Of a DNA stretch of 54,450 bases, positions 42,720 through 51,291 are shown piece by piece. Below the pieces are notes generated by a model. The model was not told the origin of the DNA and made no database searches. It saw only the letters and a list, made by a program, of their open reading frames with translations. Source of the stretch: an uncultured Verrucomicrobiota bacterium (GTDB lineage Bacteria > Verrucomicrobiota > Verrucomicrobiia > Limisphaerales > UBA9464); assembly GCA_903939515.1 (NCBI GenBank), contig CAJAHH010000127.1:1-54450 (forward strand), given 5' to 3'. Each line of letters starts with the position of its first letter. The stretch's first letter is position 1. A program made the translations under genes and the position numbers.

Positions 42720-44406
42720 CTGGAGCATGATCCCGGCATCGCCCAACAACGACCGCCCCTCCGCACACTCCCATCGCTCGACACGACGGCAATTCCTCGC
42801 CACAGCGGCGGTGGGTGCGAAAGTGGCCGCAACAATTGCTGCAACGGCCACGGGGTCAGCCTTTACTTGGGCCGGATGCACCGGAGCTCCGTCGTTTGGG
42901 GGCGAAATTGTGGGTCCGGATCGAGTGTTGGGGCACCGATTGCGCGATCGAGACCTGCCGGCGCCCGATACTTCCGAACGGCACAACGTAGTCATTCTGG
43001 GTGGCGGAATCGCCGGATTGTCCGCCGCACGGTCGTTGGCTCAACGCTCCATCCGCGACGTGGTGGTGTTGGAACTTGAAAGCGAAACCGGTGGCAATTC
43101 TCGCAGCGGCATTACTGCCGTTTCAGCTCATCCGTGGGGAGCCCACTACCTGCCCTTGCCCGGTCCGCAGGCGCCGGAAGTCCTGCAACTCTTGCAGGAA
43201 CTGGGGGTAATCACCGGTCACGATGCTCTCGGACGCCCGATCTACCGTGAGGAATTTCTCTGCCACGATCCGGCCGAACGACTGTTCGTTCACGGACGCT
43301 GGCAAGAGGGTCTCATCCCCCAACTGGGTCTCGACGCCGGCGAGCGAGATCAAGTGAGTGCTTTTCTGGCCCGCATGGAGAGCTTGAGGCGAAGCCTCGG
43401 TTCAGACGGCCTTCCGGCCTTTGCCATTCCGGTCGACCGAAGTTCTCAGGATCCCAGCCTGCTGGCGTTGGACCGCATCACCATGGCCCAGTGGATGGAC
43501 CGCGAAGGATTTCGCGCCGCGCCCCTCCGCCGTTATGTGAACTATTGCTGCCGCGACGATTTCGGAACCGGCCTCACCCAAGTCAGCGCCTGGGCCGGAA
43601 TTCATTACTTTGCCGCGCGATCCGGGGTCGCGGCCAACGCACCTGCTCACTCGGTGCTCACCTGGCCTGAAGGCAACGGGTGGCTGGCGGCGCGCCTGCG
43701 GGAACAGGTGACACCCGCCCAGATTCGCACCAGGCACGCCGTCTTCGGCATTCGGCCCCATGATCACGGAGCCGAAATCGACGTCTTCGATGCGACCCTC
43801 GGACGCTCCCTGCGCATCGAATGCCGGGCGCTCATCGTGGCCACACCGCGGTTCGTGTACCGCAGGCTCCGCGGCCTTCCGCCGGATTCCGTGGCTCAGT
43901 ACCCACCGTGGATGGTGGCCAATCTGACCCTGCATTCCCGGCCCGAGTCACACGGCATGCCCCTGTGCTGGGACAACGTGATCGATGGATCGCCCGGACT
44001 GGGCTACGTGCATGCCGGCCACCAAAGCTTGAGCTCTCATTCGAAAGGAACGGTCCTGACGTATTATCGACCACTGGACCATGCGGAGCCCTCGATGGCC
44101 CGAGGTGAGGCCCTCAAGGCCGACTGGTCGCACTGGAGTGATCTCACGCTCGCCGACCTTTCGGTGGCCCATCCAGATCTCCGTGGCCGACTCGAACGCC
44201 TGGATGTCCACGTCTGGGGACACGGCATGATCGCACCATCACCGGGTTTTCTGTGGGGACACCGCCTCACCGCCATGACCCATCGCGACGGAGTGGTGCA
44301 CTTTGCCCACTCGGACATGTCCGGTATCTCCCTTTTCGAGGAGGCCTATATTCGGGGCCTCCGCGCCGCCGATGCGGTCTTCCAACAGCTTCAGACCACG
44401 GCCTGA
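42709..44406 (+). CDS. Twin-arginine FAD-dependent amine-oxidase-like protein
   Basis: The 565-residue protein has a Tat signal with STRRQFLATAAVG (Arg26-Arg27) and a following Cys57 that could mark a lipoprotein. The Rossmann FAD motif is 'VVILGGGIAGLSAARSLAQRS' (about 95-115), then 'ETGGNSRSG'. The amine-oxidase-like C-terminus has 'AHSDMSGISLFEEAYIRGLRAA'. It is therefore an exported flavoprotein, best guessed to oxidise a polyamine or its conjugate. It is fully embedded in the polyamine operon, overlapping the SpeE-like gene by 11 bp and one base before speD. Confidence 0.82.
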   Translation: MSTDWSMIPASPNNDRPSAHSHRSTRRQFLATAAVGAKVAATIAATATGSAFTWAGCTGAPSFGGEIVGPDRVLGHRLRDRDLPAPDTSERHNVVILGGGIAGLSAARSLAQRSIRDVVVLELESETGGNSRSGITAVSAHPWGAHYLPLPGPQAPEVLQLLQELGVITGHDALGRPIYREEFLCHDPAERLFVHGRWQEGLIPQLGLDAGERDQVSAFLARMESLRRSLGSDGLPAFAIPVDRSSQDPSLLALDRITMAQWMDREGFRAAPLRRYVNYCCRDDFGTGLTQVSAWAGIHYFAARSGVAANAPAHSVLTWPEGNGWLAARLREQVTPAQIRTRHAVFGIRPHDHGAEIDVFDATLGRSLRIECRALIVATPRFVYRRLRGLPPDSVAQYPPWMVANLTLHSRPESHGMPLCWDNVIDGSPGLGYVHAGHQSLSSHSKGTVLTYYRPLDHAEPSMARGEALKADWSHWSDLTLADLSVAHPDLRGRLERLDVHVWGHGMIAPSPGFLWGHRLTAMTHRDGVVHFAHSDMSGISLFEEAYIRGLRAADAVFQQLQTTA

Positions 44407-44407
44407 A

Positions 44408-44845
44408 ATGAACCCCATCGCCCCGATCTCCCCGAAACGCCGTTCCTCCCCGAAGGCCCTGTGCCAGCACACCTTGCTCGAATTCCACGGTTGCGATGCC
44501 GAGGTCTTGAGCCGGGTGCGGACCATCCGTGAGCGAATGCTGGCCGCCGTCACCGCCGCCAATGGAACCATCGTGAAACCCGTCTTCCACGAGTTCAGCC
44601 CCTGGGGGGTGAGCGGCGTGGTGGTCATCGCCGAAAGTCATGTGACCATCCACACGTGGCCAGAACACGGCTATGCGGCCGTGGACATTTTCTCGTGCAG
44701 CCGAAAGCTGCGCCACGCCATGGTGCGCGAGACCTTGCGCCGATCATTGAAGGCGCAGTCGGTCACCGCCCAGCGATTGAGTCGCGGTCTCGTTCCACCG
44801 GGATCGATTGCTCAACGACTCACAGGCAAGGCGAAGGCCACATAG
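44408..44845 (+). CDS. speD: S-adenosylmethionine decarboxylase proenzyme
   Basis: The 145-residue protein starts one base after the FAD gene. The self-cleavage and pyruvoyl site is plain in 'VIAESHVTIHTWPEHGYAAV'; the chain is cut before the Ser to create the pyruvoyl cofactor. It makes decarboxylated SAM, the aminopropyl donor for the SpeE-like enzyme of this operon. No arginine or ornithine decarboxylase lies nearby. The 3' end overlaps the convergent PQQ dehydrogenase by 34 bp, and the short tail after 'RLSRGL' is longer than usual. Confidence 0.93.
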   Translation: MNPIAPISPKRRSSPKALCQHTLLEFHGCDAEVLSRVRTIRERMLAAVTAANGTIVKPVFHEFSPWGVSGVVVIAESHVTIHTWPEHGYAAVDIFSCSRKLRHAMVRETLRRSLKAQSVTAQRLSRGLVPPGSIAQRLTGKAKAT

Positions 44846-46977
44846 GCATCGCCGCTGGGCGTGCCCATCTTGCCACCGCCACAGGCGATCACCACGTACT
44901 GACGTCCGCCCACCGAGTACGTCGCCGGGGTGGCATAGCCCCCGGCGGGCAGAGGTGCTTTCCAGAGTTCTTGCCCTGTCTTGCGGTCGAAGGCCCGCAA
45001 GTGCGCATCTCGACTGGCCGCGATGAAGACCAATCCTCCGGCCGTCACCAACGGACCGCCGTAGTTTTCGGTGCCAGTGGGCGGCACTCCTTGCGCAGTC
45101 AATTCCTTGAACTCCCCCAGCGGCACCTTCCACCGAATAGAACCCGTGTTGAGATCGATGGCATTGAGGGTTCCCCACGGCGGCTTGACCGCAGGATAGC
45201 CATTGGTGTCGAGCCAGCGGTTGTAGCCGGTCATAGAATACGGGATGAGCCCCAAGGCATCGGCCCCGCCGGCCCCGGACCGCCCGCCACCCGCCGAAGC
45301 CCCCTCGGCCCCAGCCGGCTCCGCTTCGCCCCGCACGAAGGCCACTAGACGCGCACGCTGCCCTTCGGTCAGAAAATCAAAGGCCGGCATCACTCCCTTG
45401 CCCGTCTGAAGCAACTTCAGCAGGTCAGCGGTTTGGAGACGTTTCTCGACCCCGACCAATGACGGGACGTTCTGGCCTGGATTGCCCTGCCGTTCCGAAC
45501 CGTGACACACCGCACAAATCTGCTGGAACAACGCCGCGCCGGAGGCCGCCGATTCCCCGTCCTTCCGGCGAGTTTCCACCATGGTCAGGATCCACGGCAT
45601 CTCGTTGCCGTTGACGTAGAGAACCCCGTCCGGATCGGTCGCCGCACCGCCCCATTCCGCACCCCCATCGAAGCCAGGGAATACAATGGACCCCTCACGG
45701 CTGGGCGGTTGGAAGGGCGCATGCGGCCGGATCCGCGAAAACCGTTCTAAGACTTGCCGGTGAGAACTCGGCGAAATATCGGTGATTTCGTTGTGGGTAA
45801 ACAACTGCCGCGAGAACGGCGGCGGACGCAACGGCACCGGCTGCGTGGGCCACGCCGATTCGCCGGAAAGGTCGGAGCTAGGCACCGGGATTTCCTGAAT
45901 CGGGAACAACGGTTGGCCCGTCTGGCGATCGAAAACAAACACATGGCCTGATTTGGTCACCTGCGCGACGGCATCGATGCGTTTCCCCTGATGGGTCACC
46001 GTCACCAAATTGGGAGGCGCGGGCAGATCTCGGTCCCAGAGGTCGTGGTGAACGAACTGAAAATGCCAAAGCCGCTGGCCCGTCTGAGCATTGAGGGCAA
46101 TGAGGCAATTGGCGTAGAGGTTCTGTCCCATCCGGTTGCCTCCCCAGAAATCGAACGCTGCCGAACCCGTCGGGCAGAACACGATCCCCCGAGCCTCATC
46201 GAGGGCGAAGCCCGTCCACACATTGGCGCCGCCGACGGAGCGGTAGGCCTCGGACGGCCAAGTCTCATGGCCCGCCTCGCCGGGCTGGGGGATGGTGTTG
46301 AAGCGCCACGCCAGTTTTCCGGTGCGGATGTTGAAGGCTCGTACCGGACCCGGAGCCGCGGGAGCGGGACCTTCGCCCAGACGCATGCCCATGATGAGGA
46401 GGTCTTTGAAGACCACCCCGGGAGTCGTCGCCTGAAGGGACAGCCCCGAAGCATCGCGTCCGAGTTCCTGCTTCAAGTCGATAGAACCCTCCTGACCAAA
46501 ACTGGGAATGCGCTGTCCGGTCACCGCATCAATGGCATGAAGAAAGTGATCATTGGCGTAAAGGATGCGTCGGTCGGAGCCCTCGGCCCAATAGACCAGC
46601 CCCCGATTGACCCCGCTCTTGGTGATGCCCTTGCACGCAGCCGGATCAAACCGCCATTTCTGAACACCGGTGGTGGCATCGAGCGCGAAGAGTTTGAGGT
46701 CGGGCGTCGTGCCATAAACCACCCCATCAATCACCAACGGATTGCATTGGATTTGCGAACGGTTCTGCGCGTCTGAACCACCGCTACGGTAGGTCCAGGC
46801 TACTTGCAACCGCGCGACATTCTTGGCTTGGATTTGCTCGCTCCGCGAATAATGGCTGCTGGCCGCATCCCCCAAATACACGGGCCAATCCACGGTGCCC
46901 GGCGAGGCGCCCGCCACGCGGAAGGCCATCACCATCGCACACATCCCGGTCATCCATCCTCGTCGTTGTTGCTTCAT
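44812..46977 (-). CDS. PQQ-dependent dehydrogenase with internal cytochrome c domain
   Basis: The 721-residue exported protein has a signal at the N-terminus and an eight-bladed quinoprotein propeller ('VDWPVYLGDAASSHYSRSEQI', 'RLQVAWTYRSGG', 'GPLVTAGGLVFIAASRDAHL'). A heme c motif CAVCH sits in an insert (about residues 485-560) before the last blades, with Met in 'GVMPAFDFL' as a likely axial ligand. It resembles membrane or periplasmic glucose/alcohol dehydrogenases and would pass electrons from PQQ to its own heme. Substrate unknown. No PQQ synthesis genes are in the window. Confidence 0.9.
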   Translation of the reverse strand: MKQQRRGWMTGMCAMVMAFRVAGASPGTVDWPVYLGDAASSHYSRSEQIQAKNVARLQVAWTYRSGGSDAQNRSQIQCNPLVIDGVVYGTTPDLKLFALDATTGVQKWRFDPAACKGITKSGVNRGLVYWAEGSDRRILYANDHFLHAIDAVTGQRIPSFGQEGSIDLKQELGRDASGLSLQATTPGVVFKDLLIMGMRLGEGPAPAAPGPVRAFNIRTGKLAWRFNTIPQPGEAGHETWPSEAYRSVGGANVWTGFALDEARGIVFCPTGSAAFDFWGGNRMGQNLYANCLIALNAQTGQRLWHFQFVHHDLWDRDLPAPPNLVTVTHQGKRIDAVAQVTKSGHVFVFDRQTGQPLFPIQEIPVPSSDLSGESAWPTQPVPLRPPPFSRQLFTHNEITDISPSSHRQVLERFSRIRPHAPFQPPSREGSIVFPGFDGGAEWGGAATDPDGVLYVNGNEMPWILTMVETRRKDGESAASGAALFQQICAVCHGSERQGNPGQNVPSLVGVEKRLQTADLLKLLQTGKGVMPAFDFLTEGQRARLVAFVRGEAEPAGAEGASAGGGRSGAGGADALGLIPYSMTGYNRWLDTNGYPAVKPPWGTLNAIDLNTGSIRWKVPLGEFKELTAQGVPPTGTENYGGPLVTAGGLVFIAASRDAHLRAFDRKTGQELWKAPLPAGGYATPATYSVGGRQYVVIACGGGKMGTPSGDAYVAFALPVSR

Positions 46978-46983
46978 ACGAAA

Positions 46984-47682
46984 TTAATTCAGTCGATTAT
47001 CCCGGAACCACGCCGCACTGCCATCGAGCATCAGCCGGTTACGGCCGCCCCGGTGCGCGGACTGCCCCGCCAAGGCCGCAGACACCGCGGGAATCGTCCG
47101 AGGAAAATACGGATCCACGGCCAACTCCACTGCGGAGAGTCCATCGGGCGGTGGCGTGGTGGAGTTGAGCAGCGAGGCCCTGAAACCCTCCAGCGCCGAA
47201 TCCGGGGTTTTGTTCCAGAAATTATCCAGCGACACCACCGCGTCGGCCCGATCAAAACGCCAAAGCCAGAACCCGGTGCGTTGGCGGATGCCATTGCTCG
47301 AAACCGTCTGAAGCACCTGAGTCGCCTGACCGAGCGGACGATTGCCCAAGGCGGGGCACATCCCTGCCCCGCCTCCCGATTGGGCGAGGGCCTCGAAGGT
47401 CCAACCCGCGCGCGGATCCGATGGGGGCCAGTCGGTCCAAGGCCGGTAACCCAACGACAACTTCAAGTCACGGCGATCGGGCAAATGGTCCTGCTGGTCT
47501 CCCAAGTACAAAGCAAAACCGAGGCCCAATTGGTGCAACTGAGACAAACAAGCCACGCGCACCGACTTGGCCCGCGCCGCCGCCAGAGCCGGTAAAACGA
47601 GGGAGGCCAGCACTGCAATGATGGCTACCACGACCAGCAGTTCGATCAGGGTGAAGCCATCCTTGCCGTTCCTGCCAGCCAT
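46984..47682 (-). CDS. Pseudopilin-like (prepilin signal) secreted protein
   Basis: The protein has 232 residues from MAGRNGKDGFTLIELLVV. The type IV prepilin signal 'G|FTLIELLVVVAIIAVLASL' is followed by a variable globular region with several Trp residues and a C-terminal 'NRLMLDGSAAWFRDNRLN' block ('LxxDGSAxW') typical of verrucomicrobial/planctomycete DUF1559-like pseudopilins. Such genes are found in many copies per genome and may form or decorate a type II secretion pseudopilus. It lies 6 bp upstream of the PQQ dehydrogenase, so the two are probably co-transcribed. Confidence 0.85.
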   Translation of the reverse strand: MAGRNGKDGFTLIELLVVVAIIAVLASLVLPALAAARAKSVRVACLSQLHQLGLGFALYLGDQQDHLPDRRDLKLSLGYRPWTDWPPSDPRAGWTFEALAQSGGGAGMCPALGNRPLGQATQVLQTVSSNGIRQRTGFWLWRFDRADAVVSLDNFWNKTPDSALEGFRASLLNSTTPPPDGLSAVELAVDPYFPRTIPAVSAALAGQSAHRGGRNRLMLDGSAAWFRDNRLN

Positions 47683-47786
47683 CGGTTTAACGGATTGGGG
47701 ATCAGTCAAAGATTTGTGACAGCCTTTGAGCGGACGGCACCAAAAGCAATTCCCTACCCGGGAGTCCGCCCACGGGCCCGGCGGGG

Positions 47787-48572
47787 TCAATACCCGCCGC
47801 CACCCAGGCTAGATGCGGTGGGCGGCACCAGAGTCCCGGCCGCCACACGGCGCTGGTATTCGTCGAGCATCGCGGCCGTGGCCGTGGCTCCGCAACGCGA
47901 GGCCCCCAAGGCGCGGACCCGCAGCAATCCATCGAGATCACGAACGCCGCCGGCGGCCTTGACCTGGACATTCTCGGAAACGGCCGCACGCATGAGAGCC
48001 AGGTCGTGCTCGGTGGCTCCCTCATAGTTGTAGCCACCTCCCGGTTGTTTCACGAAGCCGAACCCCGTGGAGGTCTTGACCCAATCAGCACCCGCATTTT
48101 CACACCGTTGGCAAAGGGTGCGCTTGAGGGCGTCGCCACTGAGTCCGGCACCGCCTCCACCGAGATAATCGTTCTCTAGGATGACCTTCACACGGGCTCC
48201 GTGACGGTGGGCGACGTCGCAGACGCCGCGGATTTCCGCCTCCACATACTCCCAATCGCCGCTGAGGGCCTTGCCGACGTTAATCACCATGTCGATTTCT
48301 GAGGCCCCATCGATGCAGGCCAGGTCGGTCTCGCGCCATTTGGATTCCGGGGAAACGCTGCCATGAGGGAACCCGACCACAGTCCCTACTGCGACACCGG
48401 TGCCCTCGAGCCATTCCACGGCCTGGGCCACCGCATAGGGCTTGATGCAAACCGAGGCCACGCGGTAGCGGGCCGCCAGGGCGCATCCGGCCTGCAAATC
48501 TGCATCAGTGAGCGTGGGATGCAGCAACGAGTGGTCGATCATCGACGCCAAGTCTTCGTAGGAAGGGGTCAT
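47787..48572 (-). CDS. deoC: Deoxyribose-phosphate aldolase
   Basis: The 261-residue TIM-barrel enzyme has the DeoC pattern: 'SMIDHSLLHPTLTDAD' at the start, 'VVGFPHGSVSPESKWRE', 'EIDMVINVGKALSGDW', the Schiff-base lysine in 'DWVKTSTGFG', and 'VKAAGGVRDLDGLL'. It splits deoxyribose-5-phosphate into glyceraldehyde-3-phosphate and acetaldehyde in deoxynucleoside breakdown. The chosen ATG leaves a 134-bp divergent promoter gap to the EVE gene. A frame 48 codons longer lacks support. Confidence 0.93.
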   Translation of the reverse strand: MTPSYEDLASMIDHSLLHPTLTDADLQAGCALAARYRVASVCIKPYAVAQAVEWLEGTGVAVGTVVGFPHGSVSPESKWRETDLACIDGASEIDMVINVGKALSGDWEYVEAEIRGVCDVAHRHGARVKVILENDYLGGGGAGLSGDALKRTLCQRCENAGADWVKTSTGFGFVKQPGGGYNYEGATEHDLALMRAAVSENVQVKAAGGVRDLDGLLRVRALGASRCGATATAAMLDEYQRRVAAGTLVPPTASSLGGGGY

Positions 48573-48706
48573 GGGGGTCACGTTTTGCCCCGGTATGAAC
48601 CGCCCATCTCGAAAGGCAAGCCCGGACAAGAAACATCTGTAAACTGCAACAACCCACCCCTCACCGGAGGTCTTGCCGATCCGACGAGGCGGGGCAGTCT
48701 CTGGGC

Positions 48707-49123
48707 ATGGCGACACGCTACTGGTTGGTAAAACAGGAACCCGAAGCCTACCCGTGGTCTCAATTGGTGGCCGACCACAAGACCGCCTGGACCGGTGTGC
48801 GCAACTTCCAGGCCCGCAATCACCTGCGGGCCATGAAGACAGGGGACAAGGTGCTGTATTACCACAGCGTCACCGGCAAGCAAATCGTCGGTATCGCCGA
48901 GGTGGTCCGTGAGTCGTATCCGGATCCGACGGCGACCGAGGGCGACTGGTCGGTCGTAGACCTCGCACCGTTCCAGCAATTGAAGACTCCGGTAGACCTA
49001 GCCACGCTGAAAACCGACTCCGTGACGAAGGAGATGCCTCTCATCCGCCAGTCCCGTCTCAGCGTCATGCCCCTCGAAGAAGCGGTGTTCCGGCACATCC
49101 TCGAATTGTCCCAAACCCGCTGA
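48707..49123 (+). CDS. EVE-domain protein
   Basis: The 138-residue protein is a single EVE (PUA-like) domain: 'YWLVKQEPEAYPWSQLV', 'WTGVRNFQARNHLRAMKTGDKVLYYHS', 'VGIAEVVRESYPDPTA' and 'VTKEMPLIRQSRLSVMPL'. EVE domains bind modified bases such as methylated or hypermodified cytosine in DNA or RNA, and are often found stand-alone. It is divergent from deoC with no coupled gene. Length and all conserved blocks are normal for the small family form. Confidence 0.92.
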   Translation: MATRYWLVKQEPEAYPWSQLVADHKTAWTGVRNFQARNHLRAMKTGDKVLYYHSVTGKQIVGIAEVVRESYPDPTATEGDWSVVDLAPFQQLKTPVDLATLKTDSVTKEMPLIRQSRLSVMPLEEAVFRHILELSQTR

Positions 49124-49181
49124 AAAACCGCTGAGCCCCCCTCGGAAGCCCCGCTGAATCCACAGGCCCCAGGCACACCGA

Positions 49182-49898
49182 TTAACCCTGAGAATAGCCC
49201 GGTCCAGACCGGCCCAGCGACTCGTCGACAATCAACCCATCGACCAAATTCACCACCCGGTCTGCCCGGTCGGCCAACCGGGAGTCATGCGTCGCTACCA
49301 CCAGGGTCACTCCCCGCTCCCGCCGGATTTCTAGGAGCAACTGGACAATTTCCTCGCCGGTCTTCGAATCGAGATTGCCCGTGGGTTCATCGGCCAAGAT
49401 GAGAGTCGGATTGTTGATGAGGGCCCGTGCGATAGCCACCCGCTGCTGCTCACCCCCGGACAACTCGCCGGGCCGATGATCCAGTCGATCAGCCAACCCC
49501 ACCCGCTTGAGCAAGGCGTCGGCCTCGGCCTGCACCTCGGCTAGCGGACGCCGGGCCATTCGCCCCGGGAGCACCACATTCTCGCGAGCATCAAACTCCG
49601 GCATGAGGTGGAAGGCTTGGAAAATTAACCCCACATCCCGATTGCGGTACCGGGCCAATTCGGCAGGGCCTAACGATTGGAGTGCCACCCCTCGAATCTG
49701 AATCGTTCCCTGATCCGGGTGATCCAGCCCACCCATGAGGTGCAACAACGTGCTCTTGCCCGCCCCAGAAGCCCCCCTCAACGCCAAGAATTCACCGGCT
49801 CCGACGCACAAATCCACACCGCGGAGCACTTCGAGTCGGCGGCGGCCCAGGGAATACCCCTTGTGGATGGATTGGGCTTGGACGAGCAACTCACTCAT
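49182..49898 (-). CDS. lolD: LolD lipoprotein-release ABC ATPase
   Basis: The 238-residue ATPase has Walker A 'GASGAGKST' (42-50), the signature LSGGEQQR, Walker B 'LILADEPTGNLDS' and the His switch in 'VATHDSRL'. It belongs to the MacB/LolD group and powers release of outer-membrane lipoproteins from the inner membrane. It overlaps the permease gene upstream by 8 bp, so LolD is made with its partner. A LolA/LolB gene is not in the window. Confidence 0.93.
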   Translation of the reverse strand: MSELLVQAQSIHKGYSLGRRRLEVLRGVDLCVGAGEFLALRGASGAGKSTLLHLMGGLDHPDQGTIQIRGVALQSLGPAELARYRNRDVGLIFQAFHLMPEFDARENVVLPGRMARRPLAEVQAEADALLKRVGLADRLDHRPGELSGGEQQRVAIARALINNPTLILADEPTGNLDSKTGEEIVQLLLEIRRERGVTLVVATHDSRLADRADRVVNLVDGLIVDESLGRSGPGYSQG

Positions 49899-51168
49899 GG
49901 CGAAGGGCTTGAACAGGTTGAAGCCAGGCGGCGCGCAACGCGGGAACGACCCCGGCCAACAGGCAGATCACCAGCGATCCCCCGCAAATGATCACTACAT
50001 CGGACGTCACGATCCGGGCGGGCAACTCCCGGAACTGATAGAGTTCTGGGGGAAAGAGGTCGAGGTTGAAGGTCTCGTTCATGAAGTGGAGGAAATCGTT
50101 CCGGAATCGGATCCCGGTCCAGCCCAACGCAAAGCCGCTAATCACACCCACCACACCCACCACGAGGCTCTGCGACAAAAACACCAAGGCCACTTGGACG
50201 GGCGTGGCCCCGAGGGCTTTGAGCATCCCAATTTCCCGGGTCTTCTGAACCACGAAGGTGATGAGCGCGCTCATAATTCCGAAGGCCGCTACGATCACGA
50301 TGAAGAACAGCAGATAGAACATCATGTTTTTTTCCACCACCAAGGCACCCAGGAGTTGGCGATTGTCCTGCATCCAGGAGATCACCTGAAACTCGCTCCC
50401 CAGCGCCGCTGTGAGTTGCTGATGCACCCGGGTCGTCGTGGGCATGTCTGGCTGATGCAGCATGATAGTGATGCCCGTGACGTTGTCTTCGATGCCGTGT
50501 AAATCCTGGGCGTCTCCGAGGCCGGTTAGCATCGAGGACATCTCCAACTGGTACAGACCGGCATCAAAGACTCCAGCGACGTGGAATTTCTGCGGCGGAT
50601 CCACCTCTTTGCGCCCGGCCTCCCAGGCCTCATGCATTCGCTTCAAGGCCGGGAGCGAATAGACTGCCAGCGAGTCCCCTACCTTGAGTGCCAAGGCTTC
50701 GGCTAACGAAACGCCAATGAGAACCTTGTTCGGTCCGACATCGAATTTTCCAGAAATCATGCCCGCCGGAACCTCCGAGACCCGGGGCTCGAGGAGCGGG
50801 TCCACACCCCGCAGCACCGGGGCAAACGGGCGGGGATTCCCCTGCTCCGGCTGGGTCTCCATCAGTACCTGAGTATGGACATAGGGGGCCACCGCCCGGA
50901 CCGAAGCATTGGAGGAAATCGTCGCCGCGACCGTGCGCCAGTCGGACAGGGGTTTGCCGGTTGCCTCCACTCGAATATGGGCGTTGAAGCCAAGGATGCG
51001 CTCCCGCAACTGCTCGCCGAAGCCTGTCATCACGGCGATCACGATCATCAGCACCGCCACTCCCAACGTCACCCCCAGCACGCAAATGAGAGTAATGATC
51101 GAGACAAAGGTCCGCTTAGGCCGCAGGTAGCGGAGGGCCAGAGCAATTTCATAGGGCAACGGCGACAT
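49891..51168 (-). CDS. lolC: LolC/LolE-type lipoprotein-release permease
   Basis: The 425-residue permease has an N-terminal helix ('ITLICVLGVTLGVAVLMIVIAVMTGF') and a large periplasmic MacB-like domain (about 50-260). The C-terminal FtsX-type three-helix block has 'TFVVQKTREIGMLKALGATP'. It extracts lipoproteins from the inner membrane with LolD. Only one such permease gene is next to lolD, so the exporter may use a LolC/E-like homodimer (LolF-like). The gene symbol is a choice between lolC and lolE. Confidence 0.9.
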   Translation of the reverse strand: MSPLPYEIALALRYLRPKRTFVSIITLICVLGVTLGVAVLMIVIAVMTGFGEQLRERILGFNAHIRVEATGKPLSDWRTVAATISSNASVRAVAPYVHTQVLMETQPEQGNPRPFAPVLRGVDPLLEPRVSEVPAGMISGKFDVGPNKVLIGVSLAEALALKVGDSLAVYSLPALKRMHEAWEAGRKEVDPPQKFHVAGVFDAGLYQLEMSSMLTGLGDAQDLHGIEDNVTGITIMLHQPDMPTTTRVHQQLTAALGSEFQVISWMQDNRQLLGALVVEKNMMFYLLFFIVIVAAFGIMSALITFVVQKTREIGMLKALGATPVQVALVFLSQSLVVGVVGVISGFALGWTGIRFRNDFLHFMNETFNLDLFPPELYQFRELPARIVTSDVVIICGGSLVICLLAGVVPALRAAWLQPVQALRHE

Positions 51169-51291
51169 GATCGAGACTCAACGGTGGCAAGCCCAACCCA
51201 ACCTGACAAGGCGTGAGCCAATAGTTGGAGCACCGCGGCCCCAGCGACACCCTTGCTCGGTCCAGCCAATCGGCTCACGGTTGGGGGGTCG

